Source: Decorospora gaudefroyi (lineage: Eukaryota > Ascomycota > Dothideomycetes > Pleosporales > Pleosporaceae). Taken from it: a stretch of DNA of 64,000 bases. The notes beneath the pieces were generated by a model. The model had not been told where the DNA came from. It saw only the letters and a program-made list of their open reading frames with translations, and searched no databases. The stretch spans positions 223,300 to 287,299 of the forward strand of contig ML975254.1 in NCBI GenBank assembly GCA_010015605.1, given 5' to 3'. Below, piece after piece: positions 32,432-43,552 of the stretch (the first letter of the stretch is position 1; every line of letters starts with the position of its first letter). Position numbers and translations under genes: made by a program.

Positions 32432-33640
32432 TGTGTTTTTTTTTCTTTCTTTTTTTCTTTTTATTGGGGGTTTTAGTGTTTTGAGTTTTGGGGGTTGGTT
32501 TTGTGAATGGTGGGGGATTGTTTTATAAGGGGAGAGGGGGATTATTTTATAAGGGGAGACGGGGGTTGGGGGGATATGGGTGTCTGGAATGTTGGCCGAG
32601 GGGGTTTGTTTGGTGGAGTGGCTGTCTGGAGGGAAGAAGATGTTGCAGCAGACGATATATGGGAGGTGCTATGTCTGTGATATTGAACAAGTTTCGTTCG
32701 TTTCGTTCGTTTCGTTGGTAATTTGGGTGATGGTTTGCGTAGTGTGGGTTCGAGATGGAGATGGACGTGTCCAGAGAAGAGGTGGTTTAAATAGGAAGAG
32801 ATTTGCTTTTCTTCAAAAACGGGATTGGATCGTTTGGATGGACATGAGTTTGTCGAGACGTGGGCGGAACTGTCCGAGGTTGGAGTCCAGATGTGATAGC
32901 CCCGCGATTAGAAGCTAGTGCGAGCCGAGGTGTCTGTATGTTGATCTTCAAGATTGCGAAGCCTTGACATGGCATGAAATGCAGAGTGGATATCCGAGTA
33001 AAACATCCTGTAACTTGATCTTGTGAATCGTCTTGTTGCTCTTTTGTTCACAATATATTCGACACATCCTCCTATACCTTCTACTCTACAAACCCGCAAT
33101 AACGCTGCTCCACCACATGCATGCCCCCTCTCCACCAATACACTATGAAATACAAAGTCGATAGTGGACCGTTTCGGCAAATCGCCTCGGGCCCAGTAAG
33201 ACTCCACCAACGCCATTGCGGTATTCGTTTTCAAGGATCCAGCAAAGAAAACACTAAAGTAGTAAGTGCAAACAATACACAATCGGAAGCGTAGGTTTGC
33301 GACTGACGAAGACAGCATGATGACAAACAGTTAGAATTAATTGGGTAAATGGAACTTGGGTATCGTGCAGAAAGTAGAGCCAGAAACGAAACAGTGCAGC
33401 GGTATCCAAGAAAAGGACACATGGCTTACCGCTCACCTTCGCTCAGCTAACAAAGCAAGCCCATCGAAGAATGATCCTCAGCGGATCGTTGACTAGAACA
33501 TCTCGTTCGAGATAGGGAGCGTCCCGAAACGAGAAGCCATGCGCGTGCATGTCGAGTAGCTGCACAGTGAATGTAAAAGACTTGGTATGAAATGGTCGTA
33601 GCGGGGTCGTAAGGCGCGCGAGCCAGAAGAGCCAGTCTTC
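32432..33640. other. Intergenic, G/T-rich then plain
   Basis: 32432-32600 is strongly G/T-rich on the plus strand with a 24-nt tandem duplication. A TTCGT-type repeat lies at ~32694-32716. The rest shows no coding signal and includes the Sho1 3' UTR. Confidence 0.4.
32512..32559. repeat. Two-copy 24-nt tandem repeat
   Basis: Copies 32512-32535 and 32536-32559 differ at one base (GGATTG versus GGATTA). Each contains GGGGG and TTTTATAAGGGGAGA. It sits about 80 bp upstream of the phosphatase ATG. Confidence 0.85.
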
Positions 33641-34689
33641 TTATAACAGGATGAGGTAGTTGCTGGGGGCGATGCCCGTCTCGCCGTTTGGCTTCTTCGC
33701 TTGCCACCATCGTCCGCTGACGTCCGACACTTCGAGGATGTCGTGCTTCTGGAAACTGATCTCGTTTGCGTCATCGGGGTTTGCTTCGTAGCTGTAGATT
33801 GCCTTGGCGCGATATGGGTACTCAATCGAAGCGTCCTGCTGGGGCTCGTCGTTTGTTGGTGTTTGCACATTGTTGGTGCCGCCGAAGTGGGGCGCGGACG
33901 AGTTGCGGCCGTTGACGCCTATGGGGCCACCTGGGTAGCCGGATACGGGGGACGAGGTTTCGAAGCCGTTGAGCTGCGCGGACGTGTACATTTGTGGGGC
34001 CACGTTGGCGACCTGCGTCTCTGGCCGGTTGGTGTAGCCGTTCGAGATGGGTCGGGACGAGCGCGAGCCCGGTTGCTCCTTGTGCAGGGCGTACGAGTCG
34101 ACGAAGGCGCGGTGGCTAGCCTGGGGCTGCGATCCGTAGTAGAAGATCCAGACAATCTGTCAGTCGTCAGTAGCTGCTCACGTGGGCTTTCCGTTGCTGG
34201 CTTACGGCGATCATGGAGAGCAGGATGTAGCCAGCGGCGGCGGCCTCGAAGGGAGCGATGGGCGAGTAGACGAGCGAGTTGACGGACGAGGTGGTAAAGA
34301 CCAGGCCGGCGGCAAGGAAGCCCACGATCTATGCGAGTCAGCAAGTGCGTCCATCTTCTCGTGTGAGGAGCCACCACATACGGCAACATGGTACGTTCTC
34401 TCCGCACCCGAGGCGACTGTGACGGTAACGCCGAGGATGCAGAAGAACATGAAGACCAGGGTCCACCAGGCGAAATTCGGAAAGCCGCCATGGATGGCCG
34501 AAATGATGGAGCTGACAAAGGCGATTACCCAGGCAAGCTGTTACGAGGTTAGCCATCCGCCTCACTGTGCTGCCGAATGCTGACACTCACGATGCCGATG
34601 GAGATGGTGGCGAGGGCGAAGGGGTGCCCGATGATGCGGCCGAGGCTGAAGCCCGACGAGCGCTGGTCGTAGCCGTGTCCGTTTTCCAT
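33641..34689 (-). CDS. SHO1: Sho1 osmosensor, 4 TM + SH3
   Basis: Exons 34689-34591, 34537-34382, 34328-34206 and 34156-33641 give 297 residues. Known: Sho1 is a plasma-membrane sensor/scaffold that recruits Pbs2 through its SH3 domain in the HOG pathway and also works in filamentous growth. Seen: GRIIGHPFALATISIGI then LAWVIAFVSSII (TM1), three further spans (FAWWTLVFMFFCILGVTVTV; IVGFLAAGLVFTTSSVNSLV; AAAAGYILLSMIAIVWIFYY), a ~120-residue linker, and a C-terminal SH3 domain (YRAKAIYSYEANPDD, EVSDVSGRWWQAKK, GIAPSNYLILL). The three introns lie between or within TM segments. An in-frame ATG at 34731 would add 14 residues (MPTYGSLGSPSLRK); I prefer the shorter start because TM1 follows at the usual distance. 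Confidence 0.92.
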
Positions 34690-36513
34690 TTTGCGCAGAG
34701 AGGGAGAGCCCAGCGAGCCGTACGTGGGCATGTGTCGGTCGGTGGGCGGGGAAAGGGAAGGAAAGGGGCGACTGCGGTATGCGCGAGGGCGGGCGTGCGA
34801 GGAAAGGAGCGTGGCAGCCGGTGTGCAGGCTGGAATGGGTATTAAGGATGAATGTCCGGCGAGGGAGGATGAATGCGCCGTGTCAATGTCTGGTCCAGCG
34901 ACGGGAGGCAGGCGCAGCGAGGAGATGTAGGCGGCCTTGGTGTTGGGTGCGACTCTTCAAGGGTGCACAAGGCGCAAGTAGCGGGCGACGGGCGGCCAGT
35001 CAGCAGCGATGGGTTGGGCGGTCGTGAGGGTGCAAAGGCTGGCGGCTGCAGGAATGGCGAGGCAGTATCTAGAGGGAAGTGGATGTCGAGGGACCTTGGG
35101 GAGTGCGTCGGAAGAGGCAGAGATGCGACGGTTTCAAGTTGGGGTTCGCCGCCTGTTCGATTGGTGCCGCAGTGGCTCAGGCCCGGGGGGATTGCAGCGG
35201 GTCCCACTTCAGCAGATTAATTTGGCACCCAGGCACGCCATGTCAGCCATGCCAGCCAGGCCCGGTCTGGACACGAACACGCGCGTTTAGTCTATTTAGT
35301 GCCCTACAACAAAGCAAACCCCGTCTGCCATCGTCTCCGTGACAGAGCCGTGTCGTGTCGAGTCGATTGTCTACTGCAAGTCTAGCACACGGCGAGAAAT
35401 GTCGACATTTGGCGGATCACGCACGTGTTTGCCCATTCATCATCGTCTAAACAGTATACTTACGACCATCGCCAATGCGGCGCCCAGGCCAAGGACGTGG
35501 CGTCTTCTGGGTAATTGGGCGTTGGAAGGAGGGATATCTAGCTTGAACGCAACTCCAGTGGCAGCAAGAAAAGGATTACCCCTCTCTCCTCTCTCGGGCC
35601 GTAACAGGTAAATGATGCTGGTCTGATGCTGCTGTCATGACTGGCCTGGCGGGTCTATCATCACACAAGGCTCATATGAGTTTGGTGCCCGGCGTTGCAT
35701 GCCACCCACGTTGCTCATTGTGAAGAACCACTGCCACCCTGCACACACACACGTGCGCTGTACCAATCCATCGTGCAGAACACAGTAGTTCCCCGGCCTC
35801 GAGCATCACGCTTAGGCCTGTGCCTGACAGATTTCCATCTGAGACGACGGTGAAACACCATGTTCACGGCATGCCTCGTTCCGCAGCCCTACGCACGCAT
35901 CACATCGACATCATAGTGGCTGAACGGGCGCTTGTTGACCTCGATATGCATGCGCCTTGATCTGTTCTGATACCTGTCATGGATTGGGAAGCGAACCGTT
36001 TCCGCACTATACACCAAGACCAATTGCAGGCCTATATTGCGATAGCAGTCCTCTGCTTGTCTGGCTGATATATCGTTGTAGGGGCCTTCTTGTTCCGGTA
36101 TATAAATGTGCATGGCCGTCGGTGCATGCTGAATCCGATGCAGGGTGGCCATCTAGCCTTTGATCCTTGTGGCGAGGAAAAATCTGGCCTTCATATCGAT
36201 ATTCCCGTTCTGGCCGTGGACTTGCCAACTCATACCCCGCATTCCAAAAGGCCATGTACAAGTCGTAAAACATAGTCCACTAGGACGGCTAAAGCAGAGG
36301 ATCATGGTAGCGTGAGGCATCTGGCACCTGTCAGTTCTTCCGGGTTCTATGAGCAAGGCATGGGTAGGTAGAAGCCTACCCATTAGAAATACTGCGACAC
36401 CTGACGTACTCCTGAAAAGCCAATGCGGTGCATGCATGGCCAGGAGCGTCGCGGGCCGGGCGATACTCGTCTCGCGGACTTCAAACGCTTCTTTGCGACA
36501 GTATCGATGCGCT
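34690..36513. other. Intergenic, possible small unrecognised minus-strand gene
   Basis: The first ~600 bp are G/A-rich promoter-like sequence of SHO1. On the minus strand, 36273-36007 and 36152-35889 have protein-like open stretches (MFYDLYMAFWNAGYELASPR; MHIEVNKRPFSHYDVDV) in two frames. They might be exons of one small gene, but I could not find a splice arrangement that persuades me, and I recognise no family. Confidence 0.3.
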
Positions 36514-37245
36514 TTACAGTTCGTCATCATCAGTATTCTCCTCCTCCTCCTCCTCTTCCTCTTCTTGTTCTTCTTCCTCCCCCTCAAGCCCCATCTCCCG
36601 GTCAGGCCTGCGCCTATACTCCTCCCTTACGAGCGCCCGCAGCGCCTTGGTAAGCCGTTCGTTGTAGTCGACCCAGCATCTCCCCGCACCCAGGAACATG
36701 ACCTGCTTGTAGCGTTGATTGACAAGCCCGTTTCTCCTCCTCAGCTCAGATATGCTCAGCGCTTGTTGTAGTTGGCGGGCCTCTGCCTCGGCGATGCGCG
36801 GTCGTAGGACGGCAAGCTTGGTAAAGCCATCCGTGGTCGGTATCTGCTGGTCTTCGAGGGCTTGGAGCTGCGATGCCGTAGTTGCAAAGCTCGTCGCGCG
36901 CTCTACGACTAGCGCAGTTTTCTGCGTCGAGTTGAGCGCAGGGCTGTCGTGATGGCTATCGTCTTGTGGCTTGAGGACGTCTTTGTGCTTGTTCACTGCA
37001 TCTTGTCAGCAGGAACACTTGTGAAATCTTGACGTCTATCTACACAAGTTGTTCGCTTCATCAAGCAGCGCCGTCTTCCCCGCTAGCTGCTGCAGTGACT
37101 GTTCAATCCTGTGTATGCGATCGATGGCCGTCTTGGGCTTCTCCTTGATCGACTCCTGCGAAGCGCCCAAAACATACTCCAGGCGATCTAGCCGCGACTC
37201 CAACAGCGAAAACGTGAACAGAATGGCTTCTTCGTACTCGTCCAT
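36514..37245 (-). CDS. ro-10: Dynactin p24-like subunit (RO-10 nuclear distribution protein)
   Basis: Exons 37245-37044 and 36995-36514 (48-nt intron) give 227 residues. Known: Neurospora RO-10 is needed for dynein/dynactin-driven nuclear distribution and is thought to be the p24-like shoulder subunit. Seen: MDEYEEAILFTFSLLESRLD, then heptad-like helices (RLEYVLGASQ, DRIHRIEQSLQQLAGKTALL), ALNSTQKTALVVERATSFAT, QIPTTDGFTKLAVLRPRIAE and CWVDYNERLTKALRALVREE. This order matches what I recall of fungal RO-10 proteins. The product is almost wholly helical. The C-terminus is a long Glu/Asp run coded by a (CTC/CTT)n repeat at 36536-36585, unusual in length. The donor was chosen to keep the frame (TTG-T then TG). 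Confidence 0.7.
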
Positions 37246-37570
37246 GACGGCGGCTGGTTGGTTTGTTTGCGCACTGCGAGCGCGAATCGCGAGCCTGCCC
37301 TGCCCTGGTGCGGAGCGGAGAGTTAATTTTAGCGGCGGATATGCGCCTCGGCGTCCGGCCGGTGCAGGTGCAATCTGGGGCCACGAGACCGACGTCAGCG
37401 GATACTTTCTCAACTTCACCAACCACGGATAGCTGGGCCATCTCAAAGCCAGCTTAGCACACATCAGGCACATCTACTCGCCCGCGCACGCGAACATTGT
37501 TACCAACACCGGCAGACCTCGACGTATGCTCGCGCGATAACAGCTACACGTATCGCGCACCCGGGAGAGC
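37246..37570. promoter_or_regulatory. Bidirectional promoter, RO-10 and amino-acid transporter
   Basis: 325 bp between two diverging ATGs. CGCG-containing sequence at 37477-37545 is the most notable feature. No TATA box is evident. Confidence 0.45.
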
Positions 37571-39221
37571 ATGGCTACCTACTCCACAATTGGTCCCGAG
37601 CCAGTTGAGGCAGATTCCATGTCTTCGAGTACCGGGTCGTTAAGGGGCAGACGGTCAGCATATGTCTTTTCGGGAAAGTAGCGTGGATGCTGACGGACAC
37701 AGGAGAGGGAGAGGAAAGAAAGATGCTGGATTCATGGGTCAAGCAACATGGATATCGAGCGTGATCAATCTGGCCAACACCAGTATGTCCCTATCTATCG
37801 GCTGAAGGTGCTTGGCTAACCACGTCCAGTCCTTGGTGCTGGTCTCCTGGCCATGCCCTCCGCCCTCTCCAAAATGGGCATCTTCCTCGGCATCTTCGTC
37901 ATCGCCTGGGCTGGTGCAACAGCAGGCTTTGGCCTCTACCTGCAGACACGATGCGCCCGATATATCGATCGCGGACATGTGTCCTTCGCAACGCTGTCGC
38001 AAATGACATACCCAAATCTCTCCATCATCTTCGACGCGGCCATTGCGATCAAGTGCTTTGGCGTGGCAGTCAGCTATCTGATCATCATCGGAGATCTGAT
38101 GCCAGGCGTTGTTAGAGGATTCGCGCCGGGCGCTGGAGACACTACCTTCTTGGTGGACAGGCAGTTCTGGATCACCGCCTTCATGTAGGCTATTTGTCTG
38201 GGATCGCTGGGAACAGCAGACTAACATGGCCAGGCTTATTGTCATACCATTGTCCTTCCTCCGCCGTCTAGACTCGCTGAAGTATACCAGCGTGGTCGCA
38301 CTCTTCTCCATCGCATACCTCGTCATCCTCGTCGTAGCACACTACCTCAAAGGCGACACCCTTGCTGATCGCGGAAACGTCCGCGTCTTCCAATGGGCGG
38401 GCCCCGTCTCCGCCTTGGCCGCCTTCCCAGTCATAGTCTTTGCATACACATGTCACCAAAATATGTTCTCCATCCTCAATGAGATCGCCGACAATTCGCA
38501 CTTCCAGACCACCACCGTCATTCTCGCCTCGATTGGCGGCGCGTGCTGTCTCTACATCCTCACCGGTATCACCGGCTACCTCTCGTACGGCGATAACATA
38601 CACGGCAATATCGTTTCCATGTACCCCACCGCAGCCGCTAGCACCATTGGACGCCTTGCTATCGTTATTCTGGTCATGTTCTCCTACCCGCTGCAGATCC
38701 ATCCTTGTCGCGCTAGCATCGACGCATGTCTCAAGTGGCGTCCCGGCGGACGGAAACAGACGGAAGGCAGTCCTTCCCGGAATAGTCTCATCAACAACAC
38801 GCCAAAATCCGGCTCACCCAAGAGCGGCGAGATGAGCGACATCAAATTCGCCGTCATATCCACCATCTTAATCATCCTATCGTTCATTACTGCCATGACT
38901 GTTTCGAGTCTGGAGAAGGTGCTGGCGTATGTGGGGTCCACCGGATCGACGACTATATCCTTTATCTTACCGGGTTTGTTTTACTACAAGATTTCTGATC
39001 CCGAGTCTTCGCACCACCAACGCTTGATCAAGGACGAGGATGATGAGGATGAGTACCAGAGCGGAGAATCGGAGGGACATGTTAGGAGTGAGGGGCACTT
39101 GAATCGGGATTGGAGGCGGGGGCTATTGAGGAATTTGGCGCTTGCACTTAGTGTGTATGGTGTCGTTGTTATGGTGGTTTGTTTGGTAACGAATACTTTC
39201 TTAGTCGCGGCCGCGCACTAG
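37571..39221 (+). CDS. Vacuolar-type amino-acid transporter (AAAP/AVT family)
   Basis: Exons 37571-37653, 37703-37782, 37830-38184 and 38234-39221 give 501 residues. Known: AVT proteins are proton-coupled exporters or importers of neutral or acidic amino acids at the vacuole. Seen: SSVINLANTILGAGLLAMPS, the hallmark TM1 of the family, restored by joining exons 2 and 3; LTGITGYLSYGDNIHGNIVS; FPVIVFAYTCHQNMFSILNE, the conserved AYTCHQN segment; eleven hydrophobic segments; and an acidic insert (KDEDDEDEYQSGESEG) before the last two. LLAMPSALSKMGIFLGIFVI resembles the AVT5/6/7 branch, which exports from the vacuole, but the branch call is tentative. The short N-terminus is Ser/Thr-rich. Confidence 0.88.
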
Positions 39222-39511
39222 AAGGTGTTGATGGTGTTTTTGTTTTTCTGTTCTGGAGCGGGAGTCGTGTTGCATAGAACTTGTATGGTGTTTTAGGTGT
39301 CTCTGATGCTCGACATGAGCCATTTAGATCTGCTGCATATATATATAGTTATTCATATAGAAATTGTAGTTTGCATGCACTTATGAGCACAGAATCTTAC
39401 ACAAGTCTTCCCTCAATATACATGTGTTCCCCTACCAAACGCCTGATAATGCAAATCTCACATCTCGCGCCTCAACCCTCACGCCTCAACCCTCGCCCCA
39501 CATCTCCCCCC

Positions 39512-40015
39512 TTACACACTCTCCCTTATACCCACCCCCTCACCCACCAAACTCTTCGCCGCACTCCCCCTCACACTCCTCACCACACTCCCCTGCACCT
39601 GCGCGACCCGAAATCTCGGCTCCAAAATACCCACCATACTCAGCAACCTCCACGCCGTATCGCTCGGCTGAGCACCCACACCGACCCAGTATCGTGCCCG
39701 GCTAATGTCGATTTTTATGTCTTTCCACGGCCGGCCGTGCGTGTCGCCTGGTCGGGGCGCTTGCGGGAGTGGGTTGTAGGTTCCTAGGACTTCGAGGGGG
39801 CGTGCGGAACGGGCGGTGCTGGTGGTGGGTGGGGGGTTAGTTTGCGGGTTGGGTTTGCGGGTTGGGTTTGCGGGTTGGGTTTGGGGGGTTTGGGTTTGGG
39901 GAGTGAGGGTCGATGTTGGGGAAGTGCTGGGTGCGTACCGTGCGTGTGCGACGACGATGTTGTAGAAGGGGGCGTGTTTTTTGCCGAAGCGGGCGAGGCG
40001 GATTCTTAGGACCAT
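39512..40015 (-). CDS. MRPS16: Mitochondrial ribosomal protein bS16m
   Basis: Exons 40015-39939 and 39818-39512 give 127 residues. Known: bS16 is an early-assembling small-subunit ribosomal protein. Seen: MVLRIRLARFGKKHAPFYNI, VVAHARTARSARPLEVLGTY joined across the intron, NPLPQ, the DIKIDISRARYWVGVGAQPS signature and AWRLLSMVGILEPR. The 120-nt intron has GTACGC at its donor and ACCAG at its acceptor, is a multiple of three, and has no stop in frame. If read through it would insert 40 Pro/Thr-rich residues between two conserved blocks, so it is surely an intron. The C-terminal ~25 residues are not conserved. It diverges from the NAD(P)HX epimerase gene. Confidence 0.9.
   Translation of the reverse strand: MVLRIRLARFGKKHAPFYNIVVAHARYAPSTSPTSTLTPQTQTPQTQPANPTRKPNPQTNPPPTTSTARSARPLEVLGTYNPLPQAPRPGDTHGRPWKDIKIDISRARYWVGVGAQPSDTAWRLLSMVGILEPRFRVAQVQGSVVRSVRGSAAKSLVGEGVGIRESV
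39841..39879. repeat. Three perfect 13-nt tandem repeats in the MRPS16 intron
   Basis: TTTGCGGGTTGGG occurs three times without mismatch, then decays into TTTGGGGGG/TTTGGG repeats to ~39901. The plus (template) strand has many G-runs spaced by 2-4 bases, compatible with a G-quadruplex. The unit resembles telomere-like G/T repeats only in composition. Confidence 0.85.
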
Positions 40016-40433
40016 CGTTTTTATGTTGTGGGTGTGCTGTGTGGTTGGCGGAATCGTGGTTTGTTTCTTTGGTGGGTTGCGATAGGTACGGTATGCGCTC
40101 GATGGGGAACTTTTTGGATCCGATGTTGAGCCGAGGAACGGGTGGGCACGTGCGGTATCTTGTTCACTCCAGCTGACTGCCACATTCGTGGGCGCTGGAG
40201 AGCGCGAAATTTATTACAAAGATTGGTATGTTGTGGTTTCAATGTGTGTTACTTTGGACTGGTGGACGATGTTAGGTAGGGCTGTGATTTGCTCCTGCCC
40301 TCATCCATGGATTACCCGTATGCTTGAGCGTGATGTAATCGCAACACCATACCTATCCGGTGATGTTGCGTTTCACTTGAAACTCTCTTCTCAAGTTCCA
40401 CGACCCTAGAACTGAAACCAACTTGACTTCAAA
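40016..40433. promoter_or_regulatory. Bidirectional promoter, MRPS16 and NAD(P)HX epimerase
   Basis: 418 bp between two starts. No clear motif beyond a GTGGGCACGTG-like E-box at ~40140-40150. Confidence 0.4.
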
Positions 40434-41307
40434 ATGGCCCTTCGAGTGAGTTGAAGCAGATCAGCATGCTAGTAGTCTTCGCTAACTCTAGTTGCAGACT
40501 CTCTCCGCAAAAAGCGCAGCGGCGCTCGACCAGGAGCTCATGTCATCGGGCGCATTTTCCATTGACCAGTTGATGGAACTCGCCGGTCTCTCCGTCTCAC
40601 AAGCAGGTAACTGAAAAGTCATGCGAACACTTCTCCGCGTATAGGTACTAACCAGCCACAGTTTTCAAACTCCAGCCCCTCAACAAAGGCAAGCGGATTT
40701 TGGTAGCATGTGGCCCAGGAAACAACGGTGGTGACGGTCTAGTCGCGGCTCGACATCTTTTCCACTATGGCTACCAACCTACCATCTACTATCCCAAGCA
40801 GAGCAACAAGGAGCTGTACCAGGTATGATTGTCGTTAAGACTCCCAACATCACATGCCCACGTACTCATAATCCGCAGCGCCTCAAGAAGCAACTCGAAG
40901 ACCTCAAAGTACCCTTCACAGAAGACTTCCCCACCGCTCTGAAGCAGACAGACCACATCGTCGATGCAATCTTCGGCTTCAGTTTCTCAGGCGAAGTCCG
41001 GGAGCCGTTTCCCAAAGTCATCGAGGCGCTAGCATCGACATCCGTTCCCGTTCTGGCTGTCGATGCCCCGTCCTCATGGGATATCGAGCATGGGCCGCAA
41101 GACTCCGGGCCAGGCAAGGGATTCATGCCGCCGGCGCTCATCAGCTTGACTGCGCCGAAGCCGCTTGTGAAGAAGTTCACGGGCAGACATTTTCTTGGTG
41201 GACGGTTCTTGAGCCCTGAGATGGCGGACAAGTATGAGCTTGATATTCCCAAGTATGAGGGTTTGGATCAGGTGGTCGAAATGCCGGTTGAGAGTGGGAA
41301 GCTGTGA
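40434..41307 (+). CDS. NAXE: NAD(P)HX epimerase (YjeF_N domain)
   Basis: Exons 40434-40445, 40498-40606, 40662-40822 and 40879-41307 give 236 residues. Known: it interconverts the R and S forms of hydrated NAD(P)H so that the paired dehydratase can repair them. Seen: SAKSAAALDQELMSSGAFSI at the start; DQLMELAGLSVSQA; the Gly-rich loop ACGPGNNGGDGLVAARHLFH at ~56-75; DHIVDAIFGFSFSGEVREPF with the catalytic Asp; VPVLAVDAPSSWDIEHG; and FLGGRFLSPEMADKYEL at the end. Every expected block of the family is present. The first exon codes only MALR. No targeting peptide is obvious, so the compartment is uncertain. Confidence 0.93.
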
Positions 41308-41712
41308 GCTGTAAACTACATGCTATGTTATCCAGCTCTGACGATGAGGTCTTTGTGGGCCATAATGGTCGCCATTTGAAGGCCTCCTGCTTGTTGTGAC
41401 TAGCGTGACTTCCCCGCAATGCCGCGGTACGGCTAACAGCGGTCTTACAATGCCACCCGAACTCCAGCTTCCAACTTGCTTCGGCAAAAGGGCACGATTA
41501 CTTGTCCTTGAGCCGCACAATTGATTTCCGTGAACTTGGCTGTGTCTTCGGTCCCCAGCCTTCGGTGCTGATCGTGACTTCTTTCTGAAGTTGCAGTCTA
41601 TACGCTTACTCCCCTATCACACCTCTCGCGCCAGCGCAATTCTACTTCCTCAAGAAGAACGTGAACAAAAGTACAAAGGCCCAGCCGGGCTACATACTGA
41701 CTTCAGAACGAC
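41308..41712. promoter_or_regulatory. Intergenic, MCC-beta promoter
   Basis: 405 bp between two genes on the same strand. No gene or clear motif was seen. Confidence 0.4.
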
Positions 41713-43552
41713 ATGGCGTCCAAAACACCTTCACGGGAGGCTGTGATATTGCTCAAGCACGCTACGCGACCGTCAGTAGGCATTCGATCGCAAACGCAAC
41801 GCTGTCTCCTCTCGTCCACCTCCCGCGCTACAACCAGGCCGCATCCTCCACATCAAGCTTCACCGAAAACATCACGAGGTACTGCTACCTTTACGCACTC
41901 GCATCATGCCGCAGCCGTCTCCATCCTCCCTACCACCGTCGATACGAGCAATGCGGACTTCAAGGAGAACAAACGTCAGATGGACCAAGCGACGGAAAAG
42001 TTAGCGAGCTTGCATGCCAAGATTGCGCATGGTGGCTCGAAAATAGCAAGGAACAAGCACACGCAGCGAGGCAAGATGTTGGTCAGAGACAGGATTACAG
42101 CCTTGGTTGATCCCGGGACACCGTTCCTTGAGTTGAGTCAAATGGCGGGCTACGACATGTATGGTGACGAGGATGTGCCCGCAGGCGGCATTGTCACAGG
42201 TATTGGCACCGTAAACGGGGTTCAATGCATGGTGGTTGCGAACGACGCCACAGTCAAGGGTGGCACATACTACCCAGTTACCGTCAAGAAGCATCTACGA
42301 GCCCAAGCGATTGCGCAAGAGAATCGACTACCATGCATCTACCTCGTCGACTCTGGAGGTGCGAACCTACCCAACCAGGCCGACGTCTTCCCAGATGTCA
42401 ACCACTTCGGCCGCATATTCTACAATCAAGCGCGCATGTCGAGCATGGGCATCCCGCAGATCAGTGTAGTCATGGGAATGTGTACCGCTGGTGGTGCCTA
42501 TGTGCCTAGTATGAGTGACGAGAACATTATCGTTGAGAACCAGGGTCACATCTTCCTCGCGGGTCCACCACTGGTCAAGGCAGCAACTGGCGAGAAAGTT
42601 TCAGCAGAGGATCTTGGTGGCGGCAAGCTTCACAGCGAGATCTCCGGCGTGACGGACTATCTAGCAGTTGACGATGCGCATGCACTGGTTCTTGCACGGA
42701 GAAGTGTTGGCAACCTGAACTGGCACCGCAATCAAGCTGTGACTACACCACCAAGTTTTCAGGAGCCGCTTTATGACCCGCAGGAGCTCTCGGGTATTGT
42801 AGGTACCAACCTACGTCGACAAATACCCATCCACGAGGTCATTGCACGGATCGTCGATGGATCTTCGTTCGATGAGTTCAAGCCCTTGTACGGTTCAACT
42901 TTGGTCACAGGGTTTGCAAAGATCTATGGGCATCCCGTCGGCATCGTCGCAAACAACGGTATCTTGTTCAGTGAAAGCTCATTGAAGGGCGCGCACTTTG
43001 TCCAGCTGTGCGGGAAACGACATATCCCGCTCATCTTCCTGCAGAATATTTCAGGTTTCATGGTCGGCCAGGATGCGGAGAAGGGCGGGATTGCGAAGAA
43101 TGGTGCGAAGCTTGTGACGGCTGTGAGCTGTGTGGATGTACCCAAGTTTACGGTTGTGGTGGGATCCAGCGCTGGAGCGGGAAACTATGGCATGTGGTAA
43201 GTTGTCTGCGTATGTATGTATTCTTCACGAGTTATGGCTGACGTGCGTATGTAGTGGTCGCGCATACTCGCCCCGTCTCCTCTTTACCTGGCCCAACGCA
43301 AAGACATCGGTCATGGGGGCCGAACAGCTGTCGTCCGTCATGGAAGCCGTGGGGAAGAAGGTGGCTCCAGGGCTCAAGGCACGAATCGAGCGTGAGAGCG
43401 AAGCGACGTTCGGCTCAGCACGGTTGTGGGACGACGGCATCATTCCACCTGAGCATACGCGGAGGGTTCTTGGTATGGGCCTACAGATGGCGTGCGGTGG
43501 GCAGAACAAGGGCGTTGAAAAGGAGAGCACTTGGGGTGTTTTCAGAATGTAG
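41713..43552 (+). CDS. mccB: Methylcrotonyl-CoA carboxylase beta subunit, mitochondrial
   Basis: Exons 41713-43196 and 43255-43552 (58-nt intron near the C-terminal part) give 593 residues. Known: the carboxyltransferase half of MCC, in leucine catabolism in the matrix. Seen: an Arg/Ser-rich presequence of ~60 residues (KHATRPSVGIRSQTQRCLLS); then KIARNKHTQRGKMLVRDRIT, LVDPGTPFLELSQMAGYDMY, CTAGGAYVPSMSDENIIV, the acyl-CoA binding region LQNISGFMVGQDAEKGGIAK and AGAGNYGMCGRAYSPRLLFT reconstituted across the intron. ETW/WGVFRM ends the protein as in other fungal MCCs. In Aspergillus mccB sits beside mccA and the isovaleryl-CoA dehydrogenase gene (from memory); neither is adjacent here. Confidence 0.94.

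Noticed and set aside
40016..40183. Upstream in-frame extension of MRPS16 by about 56 codons
   Set aside because: MVLRIRLARFG is the conserved start of bS16m. The extension has no presequence character.
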